This document shows positions 1 through 8,110 of a DNA stretch of 36,197 bases, piece by piece (the first letter of the stretch is position 1; each line of letters opens with the position of its first letter). This DNA comes from UBA668 sp046076025 (GTDB taxonomy: Bacteria > Actinomycetota > Acidimicrobiia > Acidimicrobiales > Ilumatobacteraceae). The stretch is taken from the NCBI GenBank assembly GCA_046076025.1, contig JBJTRF010000245.1:1-36197 (forward strand), read 5' to 3'. Under the pieces are notes generated by a model. It did no database searches. It saw only the letters and a program-made list of their open reading frames with translations, and was not told the origin of the DNA. A program made the position numbers and the translations under genes.

Positions 1-139
<139 letters not shown>

Positions 140-191
140 TCTGATCGACACCGATCCGACCACTGACTGATCCGAGGAGAACGACCACACC

Positions 192-506
192 ATGGCCCAG
201 AGCATCCGAATCCGCCTGAAGGCGTTCGACCACGAGATCATCGACCAGTCGACCCGCAAGATCGTCGAGACGGTGACCCGCACGAATGCGACGGTGCGCG
301 GCCCCATCCCGCTGCCCACCGACAAGCACCGCTACACGGTGATCCGCGGACCGCACATCGACAAGGACTCTCGCGAGCACTTCGAGATGCGCGTGCACAA
401 GCGCCTCATCGCCATCGTCGATCCGAACCCGAAGACGATCGACAGCCTGCAGCGCATCGAACTGCCGGCCGGCGTCGACATCGAGATCAAGATCCAGAAC
501 AGCTGA
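192..506 (+). CDS. rpsJ: 30S ribosomal protein S10
   Basis: This 104-residue protein has the normal S10 length. It begins MAQSIRIRLKAFDHEIID and carries the family's GPIPLPTDKHRYTVIRGPHIDKDSREHFEMR segment pattern near residues 37-66 and the LPAGVDIEIKI end. S10 sits in the 30S head and is also the NusE subunit of antitermination complexes. A purine-rich GAGGAGA lies just upstream of the ATG. In most bacteria rplC follows directly. Here a terminator-like hairpin and a 1.2 kb unrelated gene intervene, so rpsJ appears to end the tuf-side transcript. Confidence 0.98.
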   Translation: MAQSIRIRLKAFDHEIIDQSTRKIVETVTRTNATVRGPIPLPTDKHRYTVIRGPHIDKDSREHFEMRVHKRLIAIVDPNPKTIDSLQRIELPAGVDIEIKIQNS

Positions 507-513
507 CCGACCA

Positions 514-593
514 CTGCAGCGGGCCCGCCCGCAGCACATGACCGGCATCGTCACGACGAGCCCGCTGCAGCCCGCAAGGGACGCAGCGGGCTC
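514..593 (+). terminator. Overlapping inverted repeats after rpsJ (candidate terminator)
   Basis: GAGCCCGCTGC at 558-568 is an exact inverted match to GCAGCGGGCTC at 583-593, giving an 11-bp stem with a 14-base loop. The left arm can instead pair with CTGCAGCGGGC at 514-524, matched exactly by GCCCGCTGCAG at 560-570. The two helices exclude each other. No U-run follows, which is common for hairpins in very GC-rich genomes. Position between rpsJ and a gene with its own promoter favours a terminator; alternative folding is possible but unproven. Confidence 0.45.
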
Positions 594-673
594 TGTGATT
601 CCCTGGCCTGTCGTGCGGGCGACGTGAGGTCGCGCTAGAAGCCGGGGCAGCCGGGGCGTGGCGTGGCGGGGCG

Positions 674-679
674 TAGGGT
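674..679 (+). promoter_or_regulatory. Candidate -10 box for a leaderless hydrolase transcript
   Basis: TAGGGT lies 6 bases before the ATG at 686, so transcription would start at or next to the start codon. No good -35 is visible. The same TAGNNT-N6 arrangement precedes truA and nnr in this window. Confidence 0.5.
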
Positions 680-685
680 TCGGCC

Positions 686-1885
686 ATGCGCGACCTCGAC
701 GTGCACCTTGGTGGGCACCGGCCCTTCGGCCTCGGATACTGGCCGCTGCCCGAGGACGATCCGGGTGTCGAGATTCCGCGCGAGTCGATCCGGCTGGTCT
801 CGCCCGACGGCGGACTGGTGCGCGGCCTGCTGTGGACGCCGCCCGGCGGGAAGAAGTGGCGCACGGCGGTGATCCTCACCCACCCGCGCGGCGACTTCAG
901 CGTGCACTACGCCTGCCCGCTGCTGGCCGCCGCCGGCTACGCCGTGCTGGGCTTCGGCACCCGCTACATGAACAACGACACCGACTGCCTGCACGAGCAG
1001 TGCATCGTCGACGTGCAGACCGCCTACGACGAGATGGTTCGCCGCGGCGCCGAGTCGGTGGTGCTGCTCGGCAACTCGGGCGGCGGCAGCCTGATGGCGC
1101 TGGCCCACGCCGAACTGGGCATCGGCGACGGCTGGGTGGGGCTGGCTGCCCATCCCGGCGAGGGTGTGTTCATGCTGCAGGTGATCGACCCGAGCGTTGC
1201 CGACGAGGATGACCCGTTCAGCACCGTGCCCGAACTCGACATGTACCACCCCGACAACGGCTGGCGGCCATGGCCCGAGCCGTGCCGCTACGACCCCGAG
1301 TGGCTGACGCGCTACCGCGCTGCGCAGGTCGAGCGGGTGGCGCGCATCGACGCCATCGCCACGGCCAGTCTCGCCGCCTCGGCCGAGGCCGGCCGGCGCC
1401 TGCGGGGGATCGACCGGGGCAGCGAGACGCTCGAGTGGCGCGAGGAGCGCCGCCGGGCCGTGTTCATCAGGTACCTCACCATCTACCGGACGCTGGCCGA
1501 CCCGGCCTACCTCGACCTGTCGATCGACCCCGACGACCGGCCGATGGGCAGCCTGTTCGCCTTCCCCGACCCGTTCGACGCCAACTACGGCCGGGGCGGC
1601 CTGGCCCGCACGATGACCGCCCGCGGCTGGCTGAGCACCTGGTCGGGGCTCAGCAGCCACGCCAGGCTGGCCGACACCATGCCGCGGGTGACGGTGCCCA
1701 CGCTGCTGGTGCATCCCACCGCAGACACCGAGATCCGGGTGTGGCAGGCCGAGGAGATCGCCGCAGCCAGCGGCGCCGCCGACCGCACGTATACAGAGAT
1801 GCAGGGCGCCCCCCATTACCTCGAGGGTCACCGCCGCGAGGCCATGACCCTCGTCGCCGAGTGGCTGGCAGCGAGGTTTCCCTGA
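686..1885 (+). CDS. Alpha/beta hydrolase of unknown substrate
   Basis: This 399-residue protein has the alpha/beta hydrolase layout: a strand then HPRG at 66-69 as a likely oxyanion-hole loop, a nucleophile elbow GNSGG with Ser131, a long helical cap region (about 165-320), then LLVHPTADTEI near 340-350 with Asp347 as acid candidate and His377 or His382 as the catalytic base. There is no signal peptide or membrane segment, so it is probably cytoplasmic. Substrate and pathway cannot be told from sequence; esterase, thioesterase or dienelactone-hydrolase-like activity are all open. It interrupts the S10 operon and seems to have its own promoter. GC and codon use look like its neighbours, so recent transfer is not evident. 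Confidence 0.8.
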   Translation: MRDLDVHLGGHRPFGLGYWPLPEDDPGVEIPRESIRLVSPDGGLVRGLLWTPPGGKKWRTAVILTHPRGDFSVHYACPLLAAAGYAVLGFGTRYMNNDTDCLHEQCIVDVQTAYDEMVRRGAESVVLLGNSGGGSLMALAHAELGIGDGWVGLAAHPGEGVFMLQVIDPSVADEDDPFSTVPELDMYHPDNGWRPWPEPCRYDPEWLTRYRAAQVERVARIDAIATASLAASAEAGRRLRGIDRGSETLEWREERRRAVFIRYLTIYRTLADPAYLDLSIDPDDRPMGSLFAFPDPFDANYGRGGLARTMTARGWLSTWSGLSSHARLADTMPRVTVPTLLVHPTADTEIRVWQAEEIAAASGAADRTYTEMQGAPHYLEGHRREAMTLVAEWLAARFP

Positions 1886-1981
1886 CCGGTTCTTGATGAA
1901 CTGCCCGCCGGCCGTGCCGCCAGTCCCCAGCGAATGGGCACCGGCGCCCGGAGGAGAGGCCCGATGGCGCGGTTCGGGCCG

Positions 1982-2021
1982 GATCTGGGGGTTGGCAGGG
2001 GTGTGGCGCGGGCGGTAGCGT
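1982..2021 (+). promoter_or_regulatory. Promoter of the rplC operon
   Basis: TTGGCA (1992-1997), an 18-base spacer and TAGCGT (2016-2021) form a plausible sigma-70-class promoter. GATCTGGGG sits one base upstream of the -35, and GGCGGTAGC covers the -10. Both blocks recur in front of infA (16642-16680), which strongly supports function over chance. Confidence 0.65.
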
Positions 2022-2033
2022 TCCGTCCTTGTG

Positions 2034-2049
2034 CGCACCGGACGGTGCG
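2034..2049 (+). promoter_or_regulatory. Leader hairpin 1 upstream of rplC
   Basis: CGCACC, a four-base loop GGAC and GGTGCG form a perfect 6-bp stem about 13 bases beyond the predicted -10. It would lie at the very 5' end of the operon leader, where a structure could stabilise the mRNA or act in autoregulation. Confidence 0.4.
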
Positions 2050-2111
2050 ACGAAATCGAAGTCCGTGCCGGTCGGGCCCGCCCGATACCCCACGGCAACA
2101 ACCGAATCCGG

Positions 2112-2141
2112 TGCTCCGCCGGCCGCATGGCCAGCGGAGCA
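2112..2141 (+). promoter_or_regulatory. Leader hairpin 2 upstream of rplC
   Basis: TGCTCCGC (2112-2119) pairs exactly with GCGGAGCA (2134-2141), and an inner GGCC-GCAT-GGCC adds 4 bp. Only four U residues follow, interrupted by other bases. It lies about 60 bases before the rplC start. It is a candidate ribosomal-protein binding or attenuation element, but I cannot assign it to a known leader family. Confidence 0.4.
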
Positions 2142-2202
2142 TTTGCGTGTAACCAGCATTCCCGGCTCCGGCCGGGTCCGAACCAAGACGAGGGATGCCG
2201 CC

Positions 2203-2838
2203 ATGGCACTCAAAGCGATCGTCGGCGAGAAAGTCGCCATGAGCCAGGTGTGGGTCGACGACAAGGTCGTGCCCGTCACCGTGCTGCGCGTCGAGCCGGC
2301 CCGCATCGTGCAGGTGAAGACCACCGAGCGCGACGGCTACACGGCGCTGCAGGTCACCTACGGCATGCGCAAGGCATCGACCCTCAACAAGCCCGACGCC
2401 GGCCACTTCGCCAAGGCGGGCGTCGAGCCCGGCCGTCGCGTCGTGGAGCTGCGCCTCGACAGCGTCGACGGCTTCGAGGTCGGCCAGGAGATCCGCGTCG
2501 ACACCCTTGCCCAGGGCGAGCGGGTCGATGTCACCGCCGTCAGCCGCGGCAAGGGCTTCGCCGGGGCGATGAAGCGCCACAACTTCAGCGGTCAGGGCGC
2601 CAGCCACGGCAACCACAAGCACCACCGTGCTCCCGGCTCGATCGGCTCGTGCAGCTTCCCGGGCCGCGTGTTCAAGGGCCTGCGCATGGCCGGCCACATG
2701 GGCAACGAGCAGGTCACCACCCTGAACCTCGAGGTCGTCGAAGCCGATCCCGAGCGCAACCTGCTGCTGGTGAAGGGCTCGGTGCCGGGCCCCAACGGCG
2801 GCGTCGTCATCGTCCGCAATGCCGTGAAGGGGAAGTGA
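2203..2838 (+). CDS. rplC: 50S ribosomal protein L3
   Basis: This 211-residue protein begins MALKAIVGEKVAMSQVW and has the L3 signature HRAPGSIGSCSFPGRVFKG and MAGHMGNEQVT (about residues 142-170), ending AERNLLLVKG-like. The open frame extends further upstream, but ATG 2203 is the family start and has a purine-rich GACGAGGGA upstream. L3 is an early 23S-binding assembly protein near the peptidyl-transferase centre. It heads the S10-type operon here because rpsJ is separated, and it is followed by rplD after 4 bases. Confidence 0.97.
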   Translation: MALKAIVGEKVAMSQVWVDDKVVPVTVLRVEPARIVQVKTTERDGYTALQVTYGMRKASTLNKPDAGHFAKAGVEPGRRVVELRLDSVDGFEVGQEIRVDTLAQGERVDVTAVSRGKGFAGAMKRHNFSGQGASHGNHKHHRAPGSIGSCSFPGRVFKGLRMAGHMGNEQVTTLNLEVVEADPERNLLLVKGSVPGPNGGVVIVRNAVKGK

Positions 2839-2842
2839 GCAC

Positions 2843-3457
2843 ATGGCCACCATCACGATGAAGAGCCGCGACGGCAAGGACAAGGGCTCACTCGAGCTGT
2901 CCGCCAGCCTGTTCGGCATCCAGCCCAACGTGCCGGTGATGCACCAGGTCGTCACGGCGCAGCTCGCTGCCCGCCGTGCCGGCACGCAGAGCACCAAGAC
3001 CCGCTCCGAGGTCAGCGGCGGCGGCAAGAAGCCGTTCAAGCAGAAGGGCACCGGCAACGCCCGCCAGGGCTCGATCCGCGCCCCGCACTTCAGCGGCGGC
3101 GGTGTCGCCCTCGGCCCGAAGCCGCGCAAGTACGACCAGAAGACCCCCAAGAAGATGATCCGCCTCGCGCTCGCCTCGGCCCTCAGCGACCGCCAGGCCG
3201 AGGGCAAGGTTGTCGTCGTCGAGGAGTGGGGCTTCAAGGCGCCCAAGACCAAGGACGCCCTGGCAGCGCTCGGCGCACTGGGCCTCGAGGGCAAGGTGCT
3301 GCTCGTCGTCGACACCGACGACATCAACACCATCCGCAGCTTCCTCAACCTGCCCAGCGTGCAGCTGATCGAGGCGGCCGAGTTGAACGCATACGACGTG
3401 CTGTGCAACGACTGGGTGGTCTTCTCTAAGGCCACCGTGCCGGCAGGAGGCAAGTGA
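2843..3457 (+). CDS. rplD: 50S ribosomal protein L4
   Basis: This 204-residue protein has the L4 exit-tunnel loop signature RAGTQSTKTRSEVSGGGKKP followed by KQKGTGNARQGS and APHFSGGG (about residues 45-90). L4 lines the nascent-peptide tunnel; in gammaproteobacteria it also represses its own operon, which is not shown here. The ATG lies 4 bases after the rplC stop and the stop is 1 base before the rplW ATG, so coupling is likely. Confidence 0.97.
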   Translation: MATITMKSRDGKDKGSLELSASLFGIQPNVPVMHQVVTAQLAARRAGTQSTKTRSEVSGGGKKPFKQKGTGNARQGSIRAPHFSGGGVALGPKPRKYDQKTPKKMIRLALASALSDRQAEGKVVVVEEWGFKAPKTKDALAALGALGLEGKVLLVVDTDDINTIRSFLNLPSVQLIEAAELNAYDVLCNDWVVFSKATVPAGGK

Positions 3458-3458
3458 C

Positions 3459-3749
3459 ATGAAGGATCCCCGCGACATCATCCTGGCGCCCGTGGTGTCA
3501 GAGAAGAGCTACGCCCTCATCGAGCAGGGCGTCTACACGTTCAAGGTGCACCCGAGCGCCAGCAAGCCCGAGATCAGCGACGCCGTCGAGGCGATCTGGG
3601 GCGTGAAGGTGCAGAAGGTGAACACCCTCAACCGCAAGGGCAAGGTCACCCGCGCCCGCCGTGCCAACCGTCCGGGCAGCAAGCCCGACGCCAAGCACGC
3701 CATCGTCACGCTCGCCGCAGGCGACGAGATCCCGCTGTTCGAGAGCTGA
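3459..3749 (+). CDS. rplW: 50S ribosomal protein L23
   Basis: This 96-residue protein has the typical L23 length, with LAPVVSEKSYAL at the start, a YTFKVHPSASKPEISDAVE helix region, then the basic NTLNRKGKVTRARR loop. L23 sits at the tunnel exit and is the docking site for trigger factor and SRP. AGGAGG ends the upstream rplD frame and acts as its ribosome-binding site. Confidence 0.97.
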   Translation: MKDPRDIILAPVVSEKSYALIEQGVYTFKVHPSASKPEISDAVEAIWGVKVQKVNTLNRKGKVTRARRANRPGSKPDAKHAIVTLAAGDEIPLFES

Positions 3750-3759
3750 GGCACGCACC

Positions 3760-4599
3760 ATGGCCATTCGCATCCGCAAGCCAACGAGCGCCGGTCGCCG
3801 GTTCCAGACCAGCTCCGACTTCTCCGAGATCACCAAGGGCACGCCCGAGAAGACGTTGCTGTCGCCGCTCAGCAAGAGCGGCGGGCGAAACGCCTACGGC
3901 CGCAAGACGTCGCGTCACCGCGGTGGCGGCCACAAGCGGCAGTACCGCATCATCGACTTCAAGCGCACCAAGGACGACGTCACCGCACGCGTCGCCGCCA
4001 TCGAGTACGACCCGAACCGCACGTGCCGCATCGCCCTGCTGCACTACGCCGACGGCGAGAAGGCCTACATCCTCGCCCCGAAGGGCCTCGAGGTCGGCGC
4101 ACATGTCGCCAGCGGCCAGCACGCCGACATCAAGCCCGGCAACGCGCTGCCGCTGCGCTACATCCCCGTCGGCACCACGGTGCACAACGTCGAGCTGCGC
4201 CCCGGCCAGGGCGGCAAGCTCGGCCGCTCGGCCGGCATGGCCGTGCAGCTGGTCGCGAAGGAAGGCGAGTTCGCCACCCTGCGCCTGCCGAGCACCGAGA
4301 TGCGCCGCGTGCTCATCGACTGCCGTGCCACGGTGGGCGAGGTGGGTAACAGCGAGCACGAGCTCGTCAAGGTGGGCAAGGCCGGCCGCAACCGCTGGAA
4401 GGGCATTCGCCCCCAGACCCGTGGCGTCGCCATGAACCCGGTCGACCACCCGCTCGGCGGCGGCGAGGGCCGCACCTCGGGTGGCCGTCCCGCCGTGTCG
4501 CCCTGGGGCAAGCCCGAGGGCGTGCGCACCCGCAATGTCAACAAGCCGTCGCAGCAGCTGATCGTGCGCCGTCGCCGCACGTCGAAGGGCCGGAGGTAA
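3760..4599 (+). CDS. rplB: 50S ribosomal protein L2
   Basis: This 279-residue protein has the normal L2 length. It contains KTSRHRGGGHKRQYRIIDF near the start, IEYDPNRTCRIALLHYADGEKAYILAPKG centrally, and the C-terminal MNPVDHPLGGGEGR with His230, the residue matching the functionally important E. coli His229. The chosen ATG follows the rplW stop by 10 bases; a longer open frame upstream only overlaps rplW. L2 is a core 23S-binding protein required for subunit association. Confidence 0.98.
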   Translation: MAIRIRKPTSAGRRFQTSSDFSEITKGTPEKTLLSPLSKSGGRNAYGRKTSRHRGGGHKRQYRIIDFKRTKDDVTARVAAIEYDPNRTCRIALLHYADGEKAYILAPKGLEVGAHVASGQHADIKPGNALPLRYIPVGTTVHNVELRPGQGGKLGRSAGMAVQLVAKEGEFATLRLPSTEMRRVLIDCRATVGEVGNSEHELVKVGKAGRNRWKGIRPQTRGVAMNPVDHPLGGGEGRTSGGRPAVSPWGKPEGVRTRNVNKPSQQLIVRRRRTSKGRR

Positions 4600-4605
4600 G
4601 CCGAA

Positions 4606-4890
4606 ATGTCGCGCAGTCTGAAGAAGGGCCCGTTCGTGGATGCCCACCTGCTCAAGAAGGTCGATGAGCAGAACAAGGCCGGTGACCGCAAGGTCATCAA
4701 GACCTGGAGCCGTCGCAGCACCGTCATCCCCGACATGGTCGGCCACACCATCGCCGTGCACGACGGTCGCAAGCACGTGCCGGTGTACGTCACCGAGAGC
4801 ATGGTCGGTCACAAGCTCGGCGAGTTCAGCCCGACGCGCACGTTCAAGTTCCACGCCGGCCAGGAGAAGAACACGAAGGGGCGCAAGTGA
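4606..4890 (+). CDS. rpsS: 30S ribosomal protein S19
   Basis: This 94-residue protein begins MSRSLKKGPFVDAHLLKKV and continues IKTWSRRSTVIPDMVGHTIAVHDGRKHVPV, both S19 hallmarks. It ends in the basic EFSPTRTFKFH segment. S19 binds 16S in the 30S head with S13. Its TGA overlaps the GTG start of rplV. Confidence 0.98.
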   Translation: MSRSLKKGPFVDAHLLKKVDEQNKAGDRKVIKTWSRRSTVIPDMVGHTIAVHDGRKHVPVYVTESMVGHKLGEFSPTRTFKFHAGQEKNTKGRK

Positions 4891-5582
4891 CCGGTCCGAA
4901 GCTCAACGAGAAGCAGTTCGTCGCCGGCGAGCGCGTCGGCACGAAGGCCCGCGCCACCGACATCCGCATGTCGGCCAGCAAGGTGCGCGTCGTGCTCGAC
5001 CTCATCCGCGGCCTGCCCGTGCGCCGCGCCGACGAGGTGCTGCAGTTCACCGACCGCGAGGCTGCCGTCGTGGTGCGCAAGGTGCTCGCCAGCGCCGTCG
5101 CCAACGCCGTGCACAACGACGAGCAGGATGCCGACGAGCTGTTCGTGCTGGCCTGCTACGCCGACGAGGGCCCGACGCTGAAGCGCTTCACGCCCCGCGC
5201 CCGTGGCCGCGCCGGCCGCATCAACAAGCGCACGACGCACATCACCGTGGTGGTGGCCCGTCTCGACGACGATCGCCTCGAGGTTGTGCAGGCCCGCGAG
5301 GCCCGCCGCACCTCGGCAGGCCGCCGTCGCGCTGCCGCAGCCGGCGGTGCCGCCGGCCGCCGTGCCCGCGTCGAGCGCAGCCGCCAGCGGGCCGCTGCCG
5401 CCGGTAGCGAGGACACCGCTGGCGACGAGACCGTGCTCGACGACACCGTTCTCGACGAGACAGGTGGCGAGGCGACGGCCAGCGAAGCCACGGCCAGCGA
5501 GCAAGCCGACGAGACGGCCGACGACCAGGTGGACGTCGACGCCACTGCGACCGACGGCGACGACGCCGAGGAGAAGAACTGA
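4887..5582 (+). CDS. rplV: 50S ribosomal protein L22 with long acidic C-terminal extension
   Basis: Residues 1-115 are a normal L22 core: ATDIRMSASKVRVVLDLIRG, VLASAVANAVHND and the RARGRAGRINKRTTHITVVV tunnel hairpin. The protein is 231 residues, about twice the usual 110-130. The added part runs first as an Ala/Arg-rich segment (about 130-170) and then as an acidic Asp/Glu/Thr/Ala tail ending DDAEEKN. Start is GTG at 4887, overlapping the rpsS stop by 4 bases. L22 lines the exit tunnel; the tail would project to the ribosome surface. Its role is unknown. Confidence 0.95.
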   Translation: MTGPKLNEKQFVAGERVGTKARATDIRMSASKVRVVLDLIRGLPVRRADEVLQFTDREAAVVVRKVLASAVANAVHNDEQDADELFVLACYADEGPTLKRFTPRARGRAGRINKRTTHITVVVARLDDDRLEVVQAREARRTSAGRRRAAAAGGAAGRRARVERSRQRAAAAGSEDTAGDETVLDDTVLDETGGEATASEATASEQADETADDQVDVDATATDGDDAEEKN

Positions 5583-5584
5583 TC

Positions 5585-6472
<888 letters not shown>

Positions 6473-6478
6473 GCCGTC

Positions 6479-6895
6479 ATGTTGATGCCCCGCAAAGTCG
6501 CACACCGCAAGCACCAGCGCGGCCGCACCTTCGGCATGGCAAAGGGCGGCACCGAGCTCGCCTTCGGCGAGTACGGCATCCAGGCGCTCGAGCCGGGCTG
6601 GCTCACCGCCCGCCAGATCGAGGCCGCCCGTATCGCCATGACCCGCGCCATCAAGCGCGGCGGCAAGGTGTGGATCAACGTGTTCCCCGACAAGCCCGTC
6701 ACCAAGAAGCCGGCCGAGACCCGCATGGGCTCGGGCAAGGGCAACCCCGAGTTCTGGGTGGCCGTCGTGAAGCCCGGCCGCATCCTCTTCGAGCTGTCGT
6801 TCCCCAGCGAGGAGATTGCCAAGGCCGCCATGGCCAAGGCCATCCAGAAGCTGCCGATGCGGGCGCGCATCGTGACCCGTGAGGAGACGTTCTGA
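6479..6895 (+). CDS. rplP: 50S ribosomal protein L16
   Basis: This 138-residue protein begins MLMPRKVAHRKHQRGR and contains the L16 motifs GLTARQIEAARIAMTR-like (residues 40-56), KVWINVFPDKPVTKKPAETRMGSGKG and PEFWVAVVKPGRILFE. A second in-frame ATG at 6485 gives the more standard MPRKV start and could be used instead. L16 binds near the A-site tRNA elbow and organises the peptidyl-transferase region. Confidence 0.97.
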   Translation: MLMPRKVAHRKHQRGRTFGMAKGGTELAFGEYGIQALEPGWLTARQIEAARIAMTRAIKRGGKVWINVFPDKPVTKKPAETRMGSGKGNPEFWVAVVKPGRILFELSFPSEEIAKAAMAKAIQKLPMRARIVTREETF

Positions 6896-6896
6896 C

Positions 6897-7133
6897 ATGG
6901 CCCTCGGCAACGACAAGAAGAGCGCAGTGAACGCGCAGCTGAAGGAAATGGATCTCGCCGACCTCGTCGAGGCCCTGCGCGCCGCCAAGCAGGAGGCGCT
7001 CAACCTGCGCTTCCGCAACGCCACCGGCCAGCTCGACCGCAACTCCGAGATCCGCCGCGTCCGCCGGCAGATTGCCCGCATCAACAGTTACATCCGGGCG
7101 CGTGAGATCGCCCTCGCCGAGGGAGGCAAGTGA
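6897..7133 (+). CDS. rpmC: 50S ribosomal protein L29
   Basis: This 78-residue helical-hairpin protein has LADLVEALRAAKQEALNLRFRNATGQLD and RRVRRQIARINSYIR, the L29 signature. The ATG at 6897 follows the rplP stop by 1 base. L29 sits beside L23 at the tunnel exit. It has about 12 more N-terminal residues than short L29 forms. Confidence 0.96.
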   Translation: MALGNDKKSAVNAQLKEMDLADLVEALRAAKQEALNLRFRNATGQLDRNSEIRRVRRQIARINSYIRAREIALAEGGK

Positions 7134-7399
7134 TGAGCGAGTCCGCCGAGCGCAACCGCCGCAAGGTCCGTGAGGGCCTCGTGGTGTCGAACAAGATGGA
7201 CAAGACCGCCGTCGTCGCCGTGATCGAGCGCGTCCGCCACCCGAAGTACGCCAAGTTCGTCATGCGCACCAAGAAGCTCTACGCGCACGACGAGACCAAC
7301 GACGTCAACATCGGCGACAAGGTCCGCGTCATGGAGACCCGTCCGCTCAGCAAGAACAAGCGCTGGCGGGTCGTGGAAGTGCTGGAGCGCGCCAAGTGA
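7133..7399 (+). CDS. rpsQ: 30S ribosomal protein S17
   Basis: This 88-residue protein has the S17 pattern RKVREGLVVSNKMDKTAVVAVIERVRHPKYAKFV followed by VRVMETRPLSKNKRWRVVEVLE. ATG 7133 shares its first base with the rpmC stop (TGATG), and GGGAGG lies 6 bases upstream. A GTG three bases earlier is also possible. S17 is an early 16S-binding protein. Confidence 0.97.
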   Translation: MSESAERNRRKVREGLVVSNKMDKTAVVAVIERVRHPKYAKFVMRTKKLYAHDETNDVNIGDKVRVMETRPLSKNKRWRVVEVLERAK

Positions 7400-7436
7400 C
7401 CGCCCAGGCCCGCACACTCGAACTGGAGGCTGCACG

Positions 7437-7805
7437 ATGATCCAGCAGGAATCCCGTCTCCGCGTCGCCGACAACAGCGGCGCCAAGGAAGTGCTCGTCA
7501 TCAAGGTGCTGGGCGGCACTCGCCGTCGCTACGCCTCGATCGGCGACATCTTCGTCGCCACCGTAAAGGACGCGATCCCCGGTGCCGGCGTGAAGAAGGG
7601 CGACGTCGTCAAGTGCGTCGTCGTCCGCACCAAGAAGGAGAAGCGCCGTCCCGACGGCAGCTACATCCGCTTCGACGAGAACGCGGCCGTCATCATCAAG
7701 GACGACCTCACGCCGCGCGGCACGCGCATCTTCGGCCCAGTCGGCCGCGAGCTGCGCGACAAGAAGTTCATGCGCATCGTGTCGCTGGCCCCGGAGGTGC
7801 TGTGA
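7437..7805 (+). CDS. rplN: 50S ribosomal protein L14
   Basis: This 122-residue protein has the standard L14 length and motifs: MIQQESRLRVADNSGAKEVLVIKVLGG, then VVRTKKEKRRPDGSYIRFDENAAVII and a FGPVGRELRDKKFMRIVSLAPEVL ending. L14 lies at the subunit interface and binds the silencing factor RsfS in other bacteria. The 37-base gap before it is the largest inside this part of the cluster and marks the usual S10/spc operon junction. I see no promoter there, so read-through is likely. Confidence 0.98.
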   Translation: MIQQESRLRVADNSGAKEVLVIKVLGGTRRRYASIGDIFVATVKDAIPGAGVKKGDVVKCVVVRTKKEKRRPDGSYIRFDENAAVIIKDDLTPRGTRIFGPVGRELRDKKFMRIVSLAPEVL

Positions 7806-7807
7806 CC

Positions 7808-8110
7808 ATGAAGCTCAGGAAGGGCGACCTCGTCCGCGTCATCGCGGGCAAGGACAAGGGCAGCGAGGGCGAGATCGAAGAGGTCTTCCCCGCCGACAAC
7901 AAGGTGATCGTCACCGGCGTCAACGTGGCGAAGCGCCACCGCAAGGCGCGCTCGGCCACCGACAAGGGCGGCATCCTCGACCGCGCCATGCCGATCAACG
8001 CGAGCAACGTGATGCTCGTGCACAAGGGCAAGACCACCCGCGTGGGCTACAAGGTGGCCGACGACGGCACCAAGCAGCGCATCGCCAAGAGCACCGGAGA
8101 GGTGATCTGA
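7808..8110 (+). CDS. rplX: 50S ribosomal protein L24
   Basis: This 100-residue protein has the KOW motif near its start (KGDLVRVIAGKDKGSEGEI) followed by VNVAKRHRK and PINASNVMLV, diagnostic of L24, an assembly initiator for the 50S subunit. It begins 2 bases after rplN. An open frame extends upstream in rplN but lacks family similarity. Confidence 0.97.
   Translation: MKLRKGDLVRVIAGKDKGSEGEIEEVFPADNKVIVTGVNVAKRHRKARSATDKGGILDRAMPINASNVMLVHKGKTTRVGYKVADDGTKQRIAKSTGEVI

Larger units (their letters stand above)
1886..2202 (+). other. 317-base gene-free region: promoter and long leader of the S10-type operon
   Basis: No convincing gene is seen. The region holds a strong promoter candidate near 1982-2021, followed by about 175 bases of probable 5' leader containing two perfect hairpins (2034-2049 and 2112-2141), and ends with the rplC ribosome-binding region (GACGAGGGA around 2188-2196). 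No clear terminator for the hydrolase gene was found in the first 100 bases. Confidence 0.6.

Noticed and set aside
1964..2152. A 62-codon frame with GGAGGAG before its ATG
   Set aside because: It runs straight through the rplC promoter and leader, has Arg-rich composition typical of chance frames, and matches no family I recognise.
2029..2202. N-terminal extension of L3 from an upstream start
   Set aside because: The extension has no family similarity, overlaps the structured leader, and ATG 2203 has a purine-rich ribosome-binding region and the standard L3 start.
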